In this document: in pieces, positions 18,320 to 27,712 of the stretch | Position numbering within the stretch: position 1 is the stretch's first letter | How the letters are laid out: each line of letters starts with the position of its first letter | Notes under the pieces: model-generated | The model's database searches: none | Told to the model about the DNA's origin: nothing | The model's input: only the letters and a program-made list of their open reading frames with translations | Program-made: the position numbers and the translations under genes | NCBI GenBank assembly: GCA_946646305.1 | Contig: CAMPCO010000003.1 | Span: 1-37,581 of the forward strand | From: an uncultured Clostridia bacterium | GTDB lineage: Bacteria; Bacillota; Clostridia; Oscillospirales; Acutalibacteraceae | DNA length: 37,581 nt | Direction: 5' to 3'

Positions 18320-19027
18320 CTAAATATTTGTATATATTCTTCTGCCGAACAGGGCTGTGCCGAGCCTTACAAGATTTGCGCCGCATTTTATTGCGCACTC
18401 ATAATCATCCGACATACCCATAGACAAAATATCCATACTTATATTATCTTTAATTTTACCGCTATTGTCAATAAACAGTTTATACATTTGCTCGAAATAT
18501 GACGCATTGCCATCTTTTGTTTCACAAACGGGCGGAATTGCCATAAGTCCTTTAATACAAATGGCGGGAAGCTCCGCGATTTTATAAAGATTTTCGTTGA
18601 GCTCATGGGATAAAAAGCCCGATTTGCTTTCTTCGTTTCCTATGTTTACTTCAAGCAGAATATTTGAAACAAGTCCGTTTTTCTGCGCCTGCTTTGAAAT
18701 CTCGCTTGCCAGGTGATAAGAGTCCACCGAATGGATAAGCTCAACATCCTTTATAATGTCTTTCACCTTGTTTGTTTGCAAATGGCCTATAAAATGCTTA
18801 TGAACGGGTTTATAAAAGTCCCGCTTTGCCGTAAATTCCTGAACACGGTTTTCGCCGATATACTTTATGCCGCTTTCAATCGCATAATTTATGGTTTCAA
18901 TATCCTGCGTTTTTGTGGCGGCAAGCAGAATAATATCATCCGAATGTTTTCCGGCAAGTATTGCGGCTTTTTCGATATTTTCTTTAATCTCGGTATATTT
19001 TTTATCAAATTCTTCTCTGTTAATCAT
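18320..19027 (-). CDS. yggS: YggS family PLP homeostasis protein
   Basis: ‘LLAATKTQ’, ‘YIGENRVQEF’, ‘HFIGHLQTNKVK’, ‘LSMGMSDDYECAIKCGANLVRLGTALFG’. Confidence 0.95.
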   Translation of the reverse strand: MINREEFDKKYTEIKENIEKAAILAGKHSDDIILLAATKTQDIETINYAIESGIKYIGENRVQEFTAKRDFYKPVHKHFIGHLQTNKVKDIIKDVELIHSVDSYHLASEISKQAQKNGLVSNILLEVNIGNEESKSGFLSHELNENLYKIAELPAICIKGLMAIPPVCETKDGNASYFEQMYKLFIDNSGKIKDNISMDILSMGMSDDYECAIKCGANLVRLGTALFGRRIYTNI

Positions 19028-20233
19028 TCAGTTTACCACCTTTCCGTCATATAGTTTTTTGCCCTTTATAACAACATCATCATAAAGTCTTAAAGCGCTT
19101 TCGTTGCTGTTGTTTTTCTCGCAAATAATATAGTCATCCTGGGCATAAATAACCTTTACGGGAACAAATTCAAGCATACCGCCGTTTTTTATGTAAACAC
19201 CGGTCTTTGAGTCAATTATACGAAGGGCGCTTTTTGCGATTTTAAGCCCTGTATACACATTATTAACTATTGTAAAATCACAGAAGCGTGTGGAAGCAAG
19301 CTCCTGACTGACGCTTCCGCAAGACAAAACTATTGTGGCTTCATCTCTTTCTTTGGACATATTTATCGCTTTAACGGTTACCGGCAAATCGGTGCCGCCG
19401 TTTACCGATGTATGAATAGATAATTCATCCCCCGCAGAATAGTTTTGTATTTCACCTATCGGTATTTTTGCAACAACCATCCATTCATAACCCGAAACAA
19501 TCTTGCCGATGGTATTTTCGGGAATTTTGTCGGGCTTTGCGCTGTCTAAAAGCTCGGGGGTAAGGTCTTCTGCTTTTTTATCGGCAAAAACGGTTTCATA
19601 CCCGTCAACATGGGTTAAAAAGTATCCCGACATGGGCGCCGAAACCTGTCCCGATGGGGCGGGCAGGGTAGCATTAAGACTGTCGCGTTCCTGCTTTAAT
19701 TCATTTATCCGCGCCGAAAAATCGGTCTGCTCGCCGGTTATTATCTGGCGGCGGCTTATTGCGCTTGTAAGCTTATGGGTTAGCGTTCCGCTATGGGAAA
19801 AGTCCCCGCCGCGGCAGGAAATTATAAGGTCGGAAAGAGCCTCGTTTACCTTGGCATCGGCAAGGCTTAAATCGGAAGCGATAACACTGTTATAGCTTTG
19901 CAACTCTTCCATATCTTTTATCTGCTCATTTATCTCTTCAATACGGCTTACGGTATAAGAAGAGGAAGCGCTTTCATATATTTCGGCAACGGTGCCGCCG
20001 TTGGAGACGCGCTCGCCGTCAAAAACCTCGAAATGATAAACGCCGGGGGAAGAATTAACAACCACCGATTCTTCTCTTATAACCATACCGTGTACCGAAA
20101 TGCCGTCAACAACCTCGGCATACTCGGCGGTCTGGGTTTTTACGGGATTAAAGATAGCGGAATAAACCTGATGAATAAAAAACAACAGCAAAATTCCCAC
20201 AAGGAAATAACGCAAAATTTTATTATTCTTCAT
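19028..20233 (-). CDS. HlyD-fold membrane-anchored protein (periplasmic-adaptor-like, no cognate transporter nearby)
   Basis: N-terminal TM; lipoyl/biotinyl-like ‘VNSSPGVYHFEVFDGERVSNGGTVAEIY’; coiled-coil region; HlyD-like C-terminal. Confidence 0.75.
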   Translation of the reverse strand: MKNNKILRYFLVGILLLFFIHQVYSAIFNPVKTQTAEYAEVVDGISVHGMVIREESVVVNSSPGVYHFEVFDGERVSNGGTVAEIYESASSSYTVSRIEEINEQIKDMEELQSYNSVIASDLSLADAKVNEALSDLIISCRGGDFSHSGTLTHKLTSAISRRQIITGEQTDFSARINELKQERDSLNATLPAPSGQVSAPMSGYFLTHVDGYETVFADKKAEDLTPELLDSAKPDKIPENTIGKIVSGYEWMVVAKIPIGEIQNYSAGDELSIHTSVNGGTDLPVTVKAINMSKERDEATIVLSCGSVSQELASTRFCDFTIVNNVYTGLKIAKSALRIIDSKTGVYIKNGGMLEFVPVKVIYAQDDYIICEKNNSNESALRLYDDVVIKGKKLYDGKVVN

Positions 20234-21165
20234 GGTTTTCCCTCGCTTTCAAGAATGGCTTTTGCTTCTTCTAAAACATCGCATTTATCAAAATAAAGCC
20301 ATTTTATATCCTTTCTTTTATTAAACCAGGTAAGTTGCCTTTTGGCATAGCGCCTTGTTTGCCTTTTAAGGTTTTCCACCGCTTCGCTAAGTGTAGTTTC
20401 GCCCTCGAAATAGGGGAAAAACTCCTTATGACCGATAGCCTGGGTTATGCCGTTTGTGCGGTCGGTTTTCAGCATAAATGCTTTTCTTGCTTCTTCCAAA
20501 AGTCCTTTTTCCATCATCATATCAACGCGCGCATTTATGCGATTATAAAGATTTTCCCTGTCGCTTGCGGTAATGCCGAGCGCAATATAATCATAATCGC
20601 CGGTCGCAGGCTTTGAAAGTATGTCAAGTTCGGTTTTGGTTTTGCCTGTTGATTTATAGATTTCAAGCGCGCGAACTATTCTTCTTTTATCATTCGGGGA
20701 AAGTTTTTCCGCCTGCCTTGGGTCAACCTTTGAAAGCGCACTTAGCATATACTCCCCGCCTTTATTATCATACTCGGCTTCAAGTTCGCTTCTCAATTCG
20801 CTCTGCGCCGTTTCGGGAGAAAGCCTTATTCCGTCAAGCAGGGCATTTATGTATAGCCCTGTTCCGCCCACTATAATCGGCAGTTTTCCGCGCGAATTTA
20901 TATCGGCGATTACCGCTCTCGCTTTTTCAAGATAGTCATAAACGGTAAAAGGAGTGTCAAAGGGCAAAAACTCCAAAAGATGGTGTTTTATGCCGCACAT
21001 CTCTTCTTTATCTGCGGCGGCGGAAGCGATATGCGCGCCTTTATATATTTGCATTGAATCGGCGGAAACAATCTCGCCGTTATATAGCTTTGCAAGGCTT
21101 ATACCAAGTCCTGTTTTTCCGCTTGCCGTGGGGCCTAAAACACAAATAATCTTTATTTTTTCCAT
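20230..21165 (-). CDS. miaA: tRNA dimethylallyltransferase
   Basis: ‘VLGPTASGKTGLGISLAKLYNGEIVSADSMQIYKG’, ‘PIIVGGTGLYINALL’. Confidence 0.96.
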   Translation of the reverse strand: MEKIKIICVLGPTASGKTGLGISLAKLYNGEIVSADSMQIYKGAHIASAAADKEEMCGIKHHLLEFLPFDTPFTVYDYLEKARAVIADINSRGKLPIIVGGTGLYINALLDGIRLSPETAQSELRSELEAEYDNKGGEYMLSALSKVDPRQAEKLSPNDKRRIVRALEIYKSTGKTKTELDILSKPATGDYDYIALGITASDRENLYNRINARVDMMMEKGLLEEARKAFMLKTDRTNGITQAIGHKEFFPYFEGETTLSEAVENLKRQTRRYAKRQLTWFNKRKDIKWLYFDKCDVLEEAKAILESEGKP

Positions 21166-21168
21166 AAG

Positions 21169-23067
21169 CTACTGTATTCTTCCGAAATATTTATCAAGCT
21201 GCGATTTGCTTATGGCATAAGCCACGGGTCTGCCGTGGGGACAGTACATAACATCGGGGTCGGAAAGCACCTTTTCGGCAAGGGATAACATCTCCGCCCT
21301 TTCGGTTATAAAGCCTGCTTTTATTGCCGCTTTGCAGGCAACGGTATGATAAATATCATCAATTTCCTTGGTGCTTACATCCCCGCCGAAGGTAAGGGTG
21401 GAAATCGCGCTGACCACCGCTTCGCCGACATCTAATTTATCAAGGCAGGCGGGTATTGAACGAACAATGATATTCGTTCCGCCGAAATCTTCTATTTCAA
21501 AGCCCGCGTGAGCCAGAATATCTGTATTATTTGTAGCCGCGGTGTGTTCCGCTTCGGTAAGGGTTACGCTAAACGGCACCAAAAGCGGCTGGGTTTCTAT
21601 TTTATTGTTTTTCTTAAAATCGTTATATAAAATACGCTCGTGGGCGGCATGCTTATCGATAAGATAGATCTGATTGCCTTGTTCTACTATTATGTAAACC
21701 GAGAATGCCTCGCCTATAAGCCTTACTTCTTTTTCGGGGTTGTATTCGGCGGAGATATTCTCTTCCTGTTCGTTTCTTTTATCAGTCTCGCGAGATTCTG
21801 CCGCCTCGACAACAGGCGGCTTTGAGGAAACCTCATCCTCTGTTTTTAAATCGCTGTTTTCGTTTTCTTTTTTCTCTTTATAATCTAAAACATCTTTTCT
21901 TAAAAAGAAGGGAATGTTATCCTCTTTTAAAACCGATGTTTCTCTTTTTATTTCTCTTTGTTCGGGCTTTGGCTCTTCATTTATGTTAAGCCCTGTTTGG
22001 CGGTATTTTTCTGCCGTCATCTTAAAGAAGTTATCTGTTTTCGGCTTTATGGTAATTTCCGGCCTTGTATCAAGGGTGGAAACGGCATTTTTTATGGCAT
22101 AGTAAACCGCTGTAAAAATCTTTCGCTCATCCACAAAGCGAACTTCGGTTTTTGCGGGATGAACATTTATATCCACAGTCTTTGGCGGAACGGTTACAAA
22201 AAGGACAAAAACAGGGAATTTGCCCACCATATTGCTATCCTTATAAGCCTGCTCCGCCGCGGCGGTAACGGTTTTTGAAAGGACAAGCCTGCCGTTTAAA
22301 AATACAAACTGAAAAGCGCGGGAAGCGCGGCAGTAAACCGGCTTGCAGGCAAAGCCCGAAACCGATACATAGTCACTGCTCCCGCTTACGGGAATAAGGG
22401 TGGAATGAATTTCGCGCCCTAAAACACTGTAAATTGTGTTGCTGAGTTTACCGTCCCCCGTTGTGGAAAAAACAAGCTTGCCTTCTCTTATAAATTTAAA
22501 GGAAATTTCCGGGTGAGAAAGGGCTATTCTTTCAACCACCGATTGAATGGCGGTGCCTTCGGTGGAGTCCTTTTTAAGAAACTTCATTCTGGCGGGAGTA
22601 TTGTAAAAAATATCCCTTATTATAATGGTTGTGCCATCGGGACAGCCTGTTTCTTCAAATAAAACCTCTTTGCCGCCCTCAATTATATAATGAGTGCCTG
22701 TTTCTTTATCGTGCGGCTTTGTAAACATCTCTATTTTAGCCACACCCGAAATAGCGGCAAGGGCTTCTCCGCGGAAGCCGAGCGTTTCAATGCCATCCAA
22801 ATCATCGGCGGAAGATATTTTACTTGTGGCGTGGCGCAAAAAGGCAAGCGGCACCTGGTCGTTTTCAATACCGCAACCATCATCGGCAATACGAATATAA
22901 CCCACACCGCCGTTTTTTATCTCAACGGTTATGCGGTGACTGCCGGCATCTATTGAATTTTCAACCGTTTCTTTAACAACCGATGCCGGGCGCTCTACAA
23001 CCTCGCCCGCGGCAATTAGTTCGGAAACCGATTTAGGTAAAAGATTTATAACAGGCACTGCATTCAC
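21169..23067 (-). CDS. mutL: DNA mismatch repair endonuclease MutL
   Basis: ‘IAAGEVVERPASVVKETVENSIDAG’, ‘GFRGEALAAISGVA’, C-terminal ‘CPHGRPVA’. Confidence 0.96.
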   Translation of the reverse strand: MNAVPVINLLPKSVSELIAAGEVVERPASVVKETVENSIDAGSHRITVEIKNGGVGYIRIADDGCGIENDQVPLAFLRHATSKISSADDLDGIETLGFRGEALAAISGVAKIEMFTKPHDKETGTHYIIEGGKEVLFEETGCPDGTTIIIRDIFYNTPARMKFLKKDSTEGTAIQSVVERIALSHPEISFKFIREGKLVFSTTGDGKLSNTIYSVLGREIHSTLIPVSGSSDYVSVSGFACKPVYCRASRAFQFVFLNGRLVLSKTVTAAAEQAYKDSNMVGKFPVFVLFVTVPPKTVDINVHPAKTEVRFVDERKIFTAVYYAIKNAVSTLDTRPEITIKPKTDNFFKMTAEKYRQTGLNINEEPKPEQREIKRETSVLKEDNIPFFLRKDVLDYKEKKENENSDLKTEDEVSSKPPVVEAAESRETDKRNEQEENISAEYNPEKEVRLIGEAFSVYIIVEQGNQIYLIDKHAAHERILYNDFKKNNKIETQPLLVPFSVTLTEAEHTAATNNTDILAHAGFEIEDFGGTNIIVRSIPACLDKLDVGEAVVSAISTLTFGGDVSTKEIDDIYHTVACKAAIKAGFITERAEMLSLAEKVLSDPDVMYCPHGRPVAYAISKSQLDKYFGRIQ

Positions 23068-23091
23068 CGTCCTTTTTTTGGAATTTGTTTT

Positions 23092-25686
23092 TTAAATTGA
23101 TTTTGCTTTGTTTACGATGTCAAAAAGCACACTCATCGCTTCTATGGGGGTAAGGGTGTTGACATCTAAATTTTTAAGTGTTGACAGAATATCCACCGCG
23201 CCCTGCATTTCAAGGGGAAGCTGACTGTCAGACGCGGCAACCGTTTTATAGGTTACAACACCTTCGGAAAGTATTTTTTTGAGTATCTGTTTTGCGCGGT
23301 CGGTAACTGCTTTTGGTATTCCGCCGAGCTTTGCAACCTCTATACCATAACTTTCATCCGCGCCGCCCGGAACAATGCGCCTAAGGAATATAATATCATC
23401 CCCGCGCTTTTTGGCGGCTATATTATAGTTTTTAACGCCGGAAATTTCGTTTTCCATAGCGGTTAATTCGTGATAATGGGTGGCAAAAAGCGCTTTTGCG
23501 CCGAGGGTTTTCTTATCGGCAACATATTCAAGCACCGCTCTTGCAATCGCCATACCGTCAAAGGTGGAAGTGCCTCTGCCTATTTCATCGAGAATAAGCA
23601 GGCTGTGTTTTGTGGCGCTCTTAAGAATATCCGCAACCTCGCTCATCTCTACCATAAATGTAGATTTTCCGCTTGCAAGGTCATCCGATGCGCCAACGCG
23701 GGTGTAAACCCCGTCAACTATACCGATTTGCGCCATTTTAGCGGGAACAAAGGAGCCGATTTGCGCCATAATGGTTATAAGGGCAACCTGGCGCATATAG
23801 GTCGATTTACCCGCCATATTCGGCCCTGTTATGATAGCGCAACGGTTATCATTCATATCAAGCAGGGTATCATTCTGAACAAAGGGCGAGTTTATCATCT
23901 GCTCAACAACAGGATGTCTGCCGTCCTTTATGCTTATAACCCCGCTTGTGTTTACAACCGGGCGGCAGTAATCGTTTTCTGTCGCGGTTTGCGCAAAGGA
24001 GCACATAACATCAAGCCTTGCAATGGCTCCCGCCGTGCGCTTAAAGGACTCGCCGTAAGCCGAAACCTTTTCCCTTATAGCGGAAAACATTTCCTGTTCA
24101 AGAGCCAAAGCCCTGTCCTTAGCGGTTAAAACACGGGTTTCAAGCTGCTTTAATTCTTCGGTTATAAACCTTTCGCAGTTTGTAAGGGTTTGTTTTCTTA
24201 TGTAGTCTTCGGGAACCTTGTCAAGGAATGAATTTGTAACCTCTATGTAATAGCCGAAAACCTTATTAAATCTTACGCGCAGATTTTTAATGCCGCTGCG
24301 CTCGCGCTCTCTCGCTTCAATATCGGCAAGATAGGTGGTGCCGCTTTGCATATCACGGCGCAGGGTATCTATTTCCTCGCTATACCCCTCTTTTATGATG
24401 TTGCCCTCTCTAAGCAGGAAGGGCGCATCGGGGTTTATTGAGTCATCAATCAGTTTTACTATTTCATCGGCGGTATCTATATCTGCATAAATCTGCTTTA
24501 TCATTCGGCAGTTTGCCGTGGCAAGCAGTTGTTTTATATAGGGGAATTTATGTGCCGTTTCCGCAAGGCTTAAAAGGTCGCGGGCATTGGCGGTACCGTA
24601 AATCACCTTGGTGATTATTCTTTCAATATCCCGAATTCCCGTAAGATATTCCTGCGCTTCCTGGCGGAGCATCGGCAGTTCGCAAAGCTCTTCAACCGCG
24701 TTTTGCCTTGCAAGAATATCATTTACCGATAAAAGCGGCTCGGTTATATAGCTTGAAAGCAAGCGCCTGCCCATCGCGGTGCGGGTTTTATCAAGCACCC
24801 ATAAAAGAGTGCCCCTTTTACTGCCCGAGCGCATGGTTTGGCAAAGTTCAAGGTTTCTTATTGCGGTGCTGTCCAGCCGCATAAATTGCGACTGGGTGTA
24901 AACAGATAGTTTATTAACCGTAACTTTTGCGCCTTTGCCGTTTTCGGTTAAATAATCGGTAAGGGCGCAAACGGCGGCGGAAATGCAGGAGTCCGCCGAA
25001 AAGCCTAATTCGTTTATGGCTTTAACGCCGAAATTGCGGCAAACAAGCTCACCCTGAACCGCTTTATCAAAGCAGACCTTGTCCCTTTCGGTTTTGGCGG
25101 TTGACTGAAGAGAATTTATAAACTGCTTAATGCTTTCTTCCTTAAAATCTTCGGGATAGATAATCTCGGTGGGAGAAAAGCGCGAGATTTCATCGCAGGC
25201 GCGAATTGCCGCGTTATCACCGCTAACCTCGGTTGCGTGGCACTGGCCGGTTGAAGCATCGGCAAAAACAAGACCTATAGAGCCATCCTTTTCATAAACG
25301 GCGGCAAGATAGTTGTTTCTGCCCTCATCAAGCATATCGCCCTCAACAACGGTGCCGGGGGTGATAACCCTGATAACATCGCGTTTAACAAGGCCTTTTG
25401 CCTTGGCGGGGTCCTCGGTTTGCTCGCATATCGCAACCTTATGGCCTGCCGCAACAAGGCGGGCAATATAACTTTCACAGCTGTGATACGGCACGCCGCA
25501 CATCGGGGCGCGCTCTTCAAGGCCGCAATCTTTGCCGGTGAGCGTAAGGCTTAATTCCTCGCTGGCAAGGCGTGCGTCCTCAAAAAACATTTCATAAAAA
25601 TCGCCAAGGCGGAAGAAAAGGATACTGTCTTTATTCTGCTCCTTTATCTCCATATATTGGCGCATCATCGGTGAAAGTTCGGCCAT
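23092..25686 (-). CDS. mutS: DNA mismatch repair protein MutS
   Basis: ‘FFRLGDFYEMF’, Walker A ‘GPNMAGKSTYMRQ’, ‘DEIGRGTSTFDG’. Confidence 0.97.
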   Translation of the reverse strand: MAELSPMMRQYMEIKEQNKDSILFFRLGDFYEMFFEDARLASEELSLTLTGKDCGLEERAPMCGVPYHSCESYIARLVAAGHKVAICEQTEDPAKAKGLVKRDVIRVITPGTVVEGDMLDEGRNNYLAAVYEKDGSIGLVFADASTGQCHATEVSGDNAAIRACDEISRFSPTEIIYPEDFKEESIKQFINSLQSTAKTERDKVCFDKAVQGELVCRNFGVKAINELGFSADSCISAAVCALTDYLTENGKGAKVTVNKLSVYTQSQFMRLDSTAIRNLELCQTMRSGSKRGTLLWVLDKTRTAMGRRLLSSYITEPLLSVNDILARQNAVEELCELPMLRQEAQEYLTGIRDIERIITKVIYGTANARDLLSLAETAHKFPYIKQLLATANCRMIKQIYADIDTADEIVKLIDDSINPDAPFLLREGNIIKEGYSEEIDTLRRDMQSGTTYLADIEARERERSGIKNLRVRFNKVFGYYIEVTNSFLDKVPEDYIRKQTLTNCERFITEELKQLETRVLTAKDRALALEQEMFSAIREKVSAYGESFKRTAGAIARLDVMCSFAQTATENDYCRPVVNTSGVISIKDGRHPVVEQMINSPFVQNDTLLDMNDNRCAIITGPNMAGKSTYMRQVALITIMAQIGSFVPAKMAQIGIVDGVYTRVGASDDLASGKSTFMVEMSEVADILKSATKHSLLILDEIGRGTSTFDGMAIARAVLEYVADKKTLGAKALFATHYHELTAMENEISGVKNYNIAAKKRGDDIIFLRRIVPGGADESYGIEVAKLGGIPKAVTDRAKQILKKILSEGVVTYKTVAASDSQLPLEMQGAVDILSTLKNLDVNTLTPIEAMSVLFDIVNKAKSI

Positions 25687-25717
25687 CGGATAAATCCCCT
25701 TTTAAATAGTTTAAAAA

Positions 25718-26116
25718 TCAGTGGCAGCCGCCGCAGGTAGAACATTCGCCGCCGCAATCATGAACAAGCGGCTCACAGGTTGTAGGGTCAGCCCCGTCAA
25801 CACACTGCATAATAACACTGTTTACATCGTTGAGCATACTGTCAACATCTGTTTTTGCGGCATTGTATTCAACCATGGTAGCGCTGGACATAATTTCGCC
25901 GTAAACATCGCGAAGTTTTTTCCTCAGCTCGTCCGCCTTTTCGTTTTCTTCGGGGGAAAGGCGCTCAATATTCATACGAACGGTGTTGAATTCGCCTATC
26001 TTTTCCTGAAGAGCGGTGTCGTTATCATTAGCAAGGCGGGCCTTTGCAAAGCGGATAAATCTTTCATCCTGCTGAATGGCTTCGCCGAGTTTTCTTGTCG
26101 CTTCTAAAATAGTCAT
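25718..26116 (-). CDS. YlbF/YmcA (RicA/RicF)-family protein with Cys-rich C-terminal tail
   Basis: YlbF-type helical domain; tail …CVDGADPTTCEPLVHDCGGECSTCGGCH; adjacent to miaB as in B. subtilis ymcB-ymcA. Confidence 0.85.
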   Translation of the reverse strand: MTILEATRKLGEAIQQDERFIRFAKARLANDNDTALQEKIGEFNTVRMNIERLSPEENEKADELRKKLRDVYGEIMSSATMVEYNAAKTDVDSMLNDVNSVIMQCVDGADPTTCEPLVHDCGGECSTCGGCH

Positions 26117-26131
26117 TTTTGTTTCCTCACT

Positions 26132-27532
26132 TTATTCTGTTATTTCACCTTTAAGACCGTGGTCATAAGAGGTTATTTTTACATTTTTAAAACTACCGAT
26201 AAAATCCTTTTCGCCCGCAAAGCTTATCTGCGCCATATTGGAAGCCTTGCCCGAAAGAATACCATCATCGTATTCCTCGCAAAGCACCCTTACCGTTTTG
26301 CCGATGTTTTCTTCTTCTTTTTCCTTTTGTATTTTATCCTGAACGGCAAGAAGCTCCGAAAACCATCTGCCCTTTTCTTCGCGGGTTACGGGGTCGGGCA
26401 TTTCTGCGGCGGGCGTGCCTTTTCGCGGCGAATAGATAAATGTGAAAAGGGAGGAATATCTCACCTTTTTCACAAGCTCTATTGTTTGCTTAAAGTCCTC
26501 ATAAGTTTCGCCCGGGAAACCGACAATTATATCGCTTGTAAAGGTTATATCGGGCATAAGGCTTCGCGCCTTTTCTATAAGGGATAAATATTTTTCCGCA
26601 GTGTAGCGGCGGTTCATTATTTTAAGTATTCGGTCACTGCCCGCCTGAACGGGAAGATGCAAATGCCGCTCAACCTTTTTTGAGTCGCGCATGGCAAGGA
26701 GCAGTTCTTCGGTGCAGTCCTTCGGGTGGGAGGTCATAAACCTTATTCTGAAATCGCCCGGTATATCGTTTACCATACGAAGCAGTTTCGCAAAGTTTAT
26801 ATCTTCATCAAGGCCCTTGCCGTAGGAATTAACATTCTGCCCCAAAAGCATTATTTCCTTATAGCCCGAATTTACCATATCGGTAACTTCTTTTATAATC
26901 TCCTGCGGTTTTCTCGACCTTTCTCTGCCCCTTACATAGGGTACTATACAGTAGGTGCAAAAATTGTCGCAACCGTACATAACCGGCACAAAGCCTTTAA
27001 AAACATCATCGCGGTTAACGGGAATTCCCTCGATAACGGGGTCGTTGTTTAATTCATTTTCAAAAATGCGCTTTGTACCCGTAAGTTTTTTGTAAACAAA
27101 TTCGGGCAGGCGGTGGGTTACCCCTGTGCCGAAAACCATATCGACATAAGGGTAGCTTTCTTTAAATCGGCGGCTTACATGCTCCTGCTGAGCCATACAA
27201 CCGCAAACGGCGATTATCATACCTTTTCTCTGCCGCTTGTATTTCTTAACGGCGCCTACATTGCCGAAAACCCTGTCCTCGGCATGTTCTCTTACAGCGC
27301 AGGTGTTAAAAATAATAAAGTCCGCTTTCGATAAATCTTCGGTAAATTCATAGCCCATAAGCGACAGCATTCCGCGAATTCGTTGCGAGTCGCTTACATT
27401 CTGCTGGCAGCCGAAGGTTACCACCGCGGCAAGCGGGGTTTCGCTTTTGGTTTCGCGCAGAATATTATAAACCCTTGCGGCATAAGCCTTTTGCTCGGGC
27501 GAGTATTCATTTGAAGAAAAATCGTACTGCAT
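26132..27532 (-). CDS. miaB: tRNA-2-methylthio-N6-dimethylallyladenosine synthase MiaB
   Basis: ‘FGCQQNVSDSQRIRG’, radical SAM ‘GCDNFCTYCIVPYVRGRERSR’, C-terminal TRAM. Confidence 0.96.
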   Translation of the reverse strand: MQYDFSSNEYSPEQKAYAARVYNILRETKSETPLAAVVTFGCQQNVSDSQRIRGMLSLMGYEFTEDLSKADFIIFNTCAVREHAEDRVFGNVGAVKKYKRQRKGMIIAVCGCMAQQEHVSRRFKESYPYVDMVFGTGVTHRLPEFVYKKLTGTKRIFENELNNDPVIEGIPVNRDDVFKGFVPVMYGCDNFCTYCIVPYVRGRERSRKPQEIIKEVTDMVNSGYKEIMLLGQNVNSYGKGLDEDINFAKLLRMVNDIPGDFRIRFMTSHPKDCTEELLLAMRDSKKVERHLHLPVQAGSDRILKIMNRRYTAEKYLSLIEKARSLMPDITFTSDIIVGFPGETYEDFKQTIELVKKVRYSSLFTFIYSPRKGTPAAEMPDPVTREEKGRWFSELLAVQDKIQKEKEEENIGKTVRVLCEEYDDGILSGKASNMAQISFAGEKDFIGSFKNVKITSYDHGLKGEITE

Positions 27533-27566
27533 TTTACATCCCTTTTTTATATAGTGGCACTCCTAC

Positions 27567-27595
27567 ATTATACAACCAAAAAGAGGTTTTAGCAA
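27567..27595 (-). promoter_or_regulatory. Promoter for the miaB-led leftward gene train
   Basis: Minus strand TTGCTA-17-TATAAT. Confidence 0.65.
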
Positions 27596-27653
27596 GTGAT
27601 TATAAAATATAAATAAAACAAATTATTTTTTATATAAAAAAGTTTATTTTCTC

Positions 27654-27682
27654 TTGAAAAATCAAAGTCCTACTGCTATACT
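27654..27682 (+). promoter_or_regulatory. Promoter for DUF1846 gene
   Basis: TTGAAA-17-TATACT. Confidence 0.55.
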
Positions 27683-27712
27683 CAATTATGATAATAATGG
27701 AGGAGTATTTTT

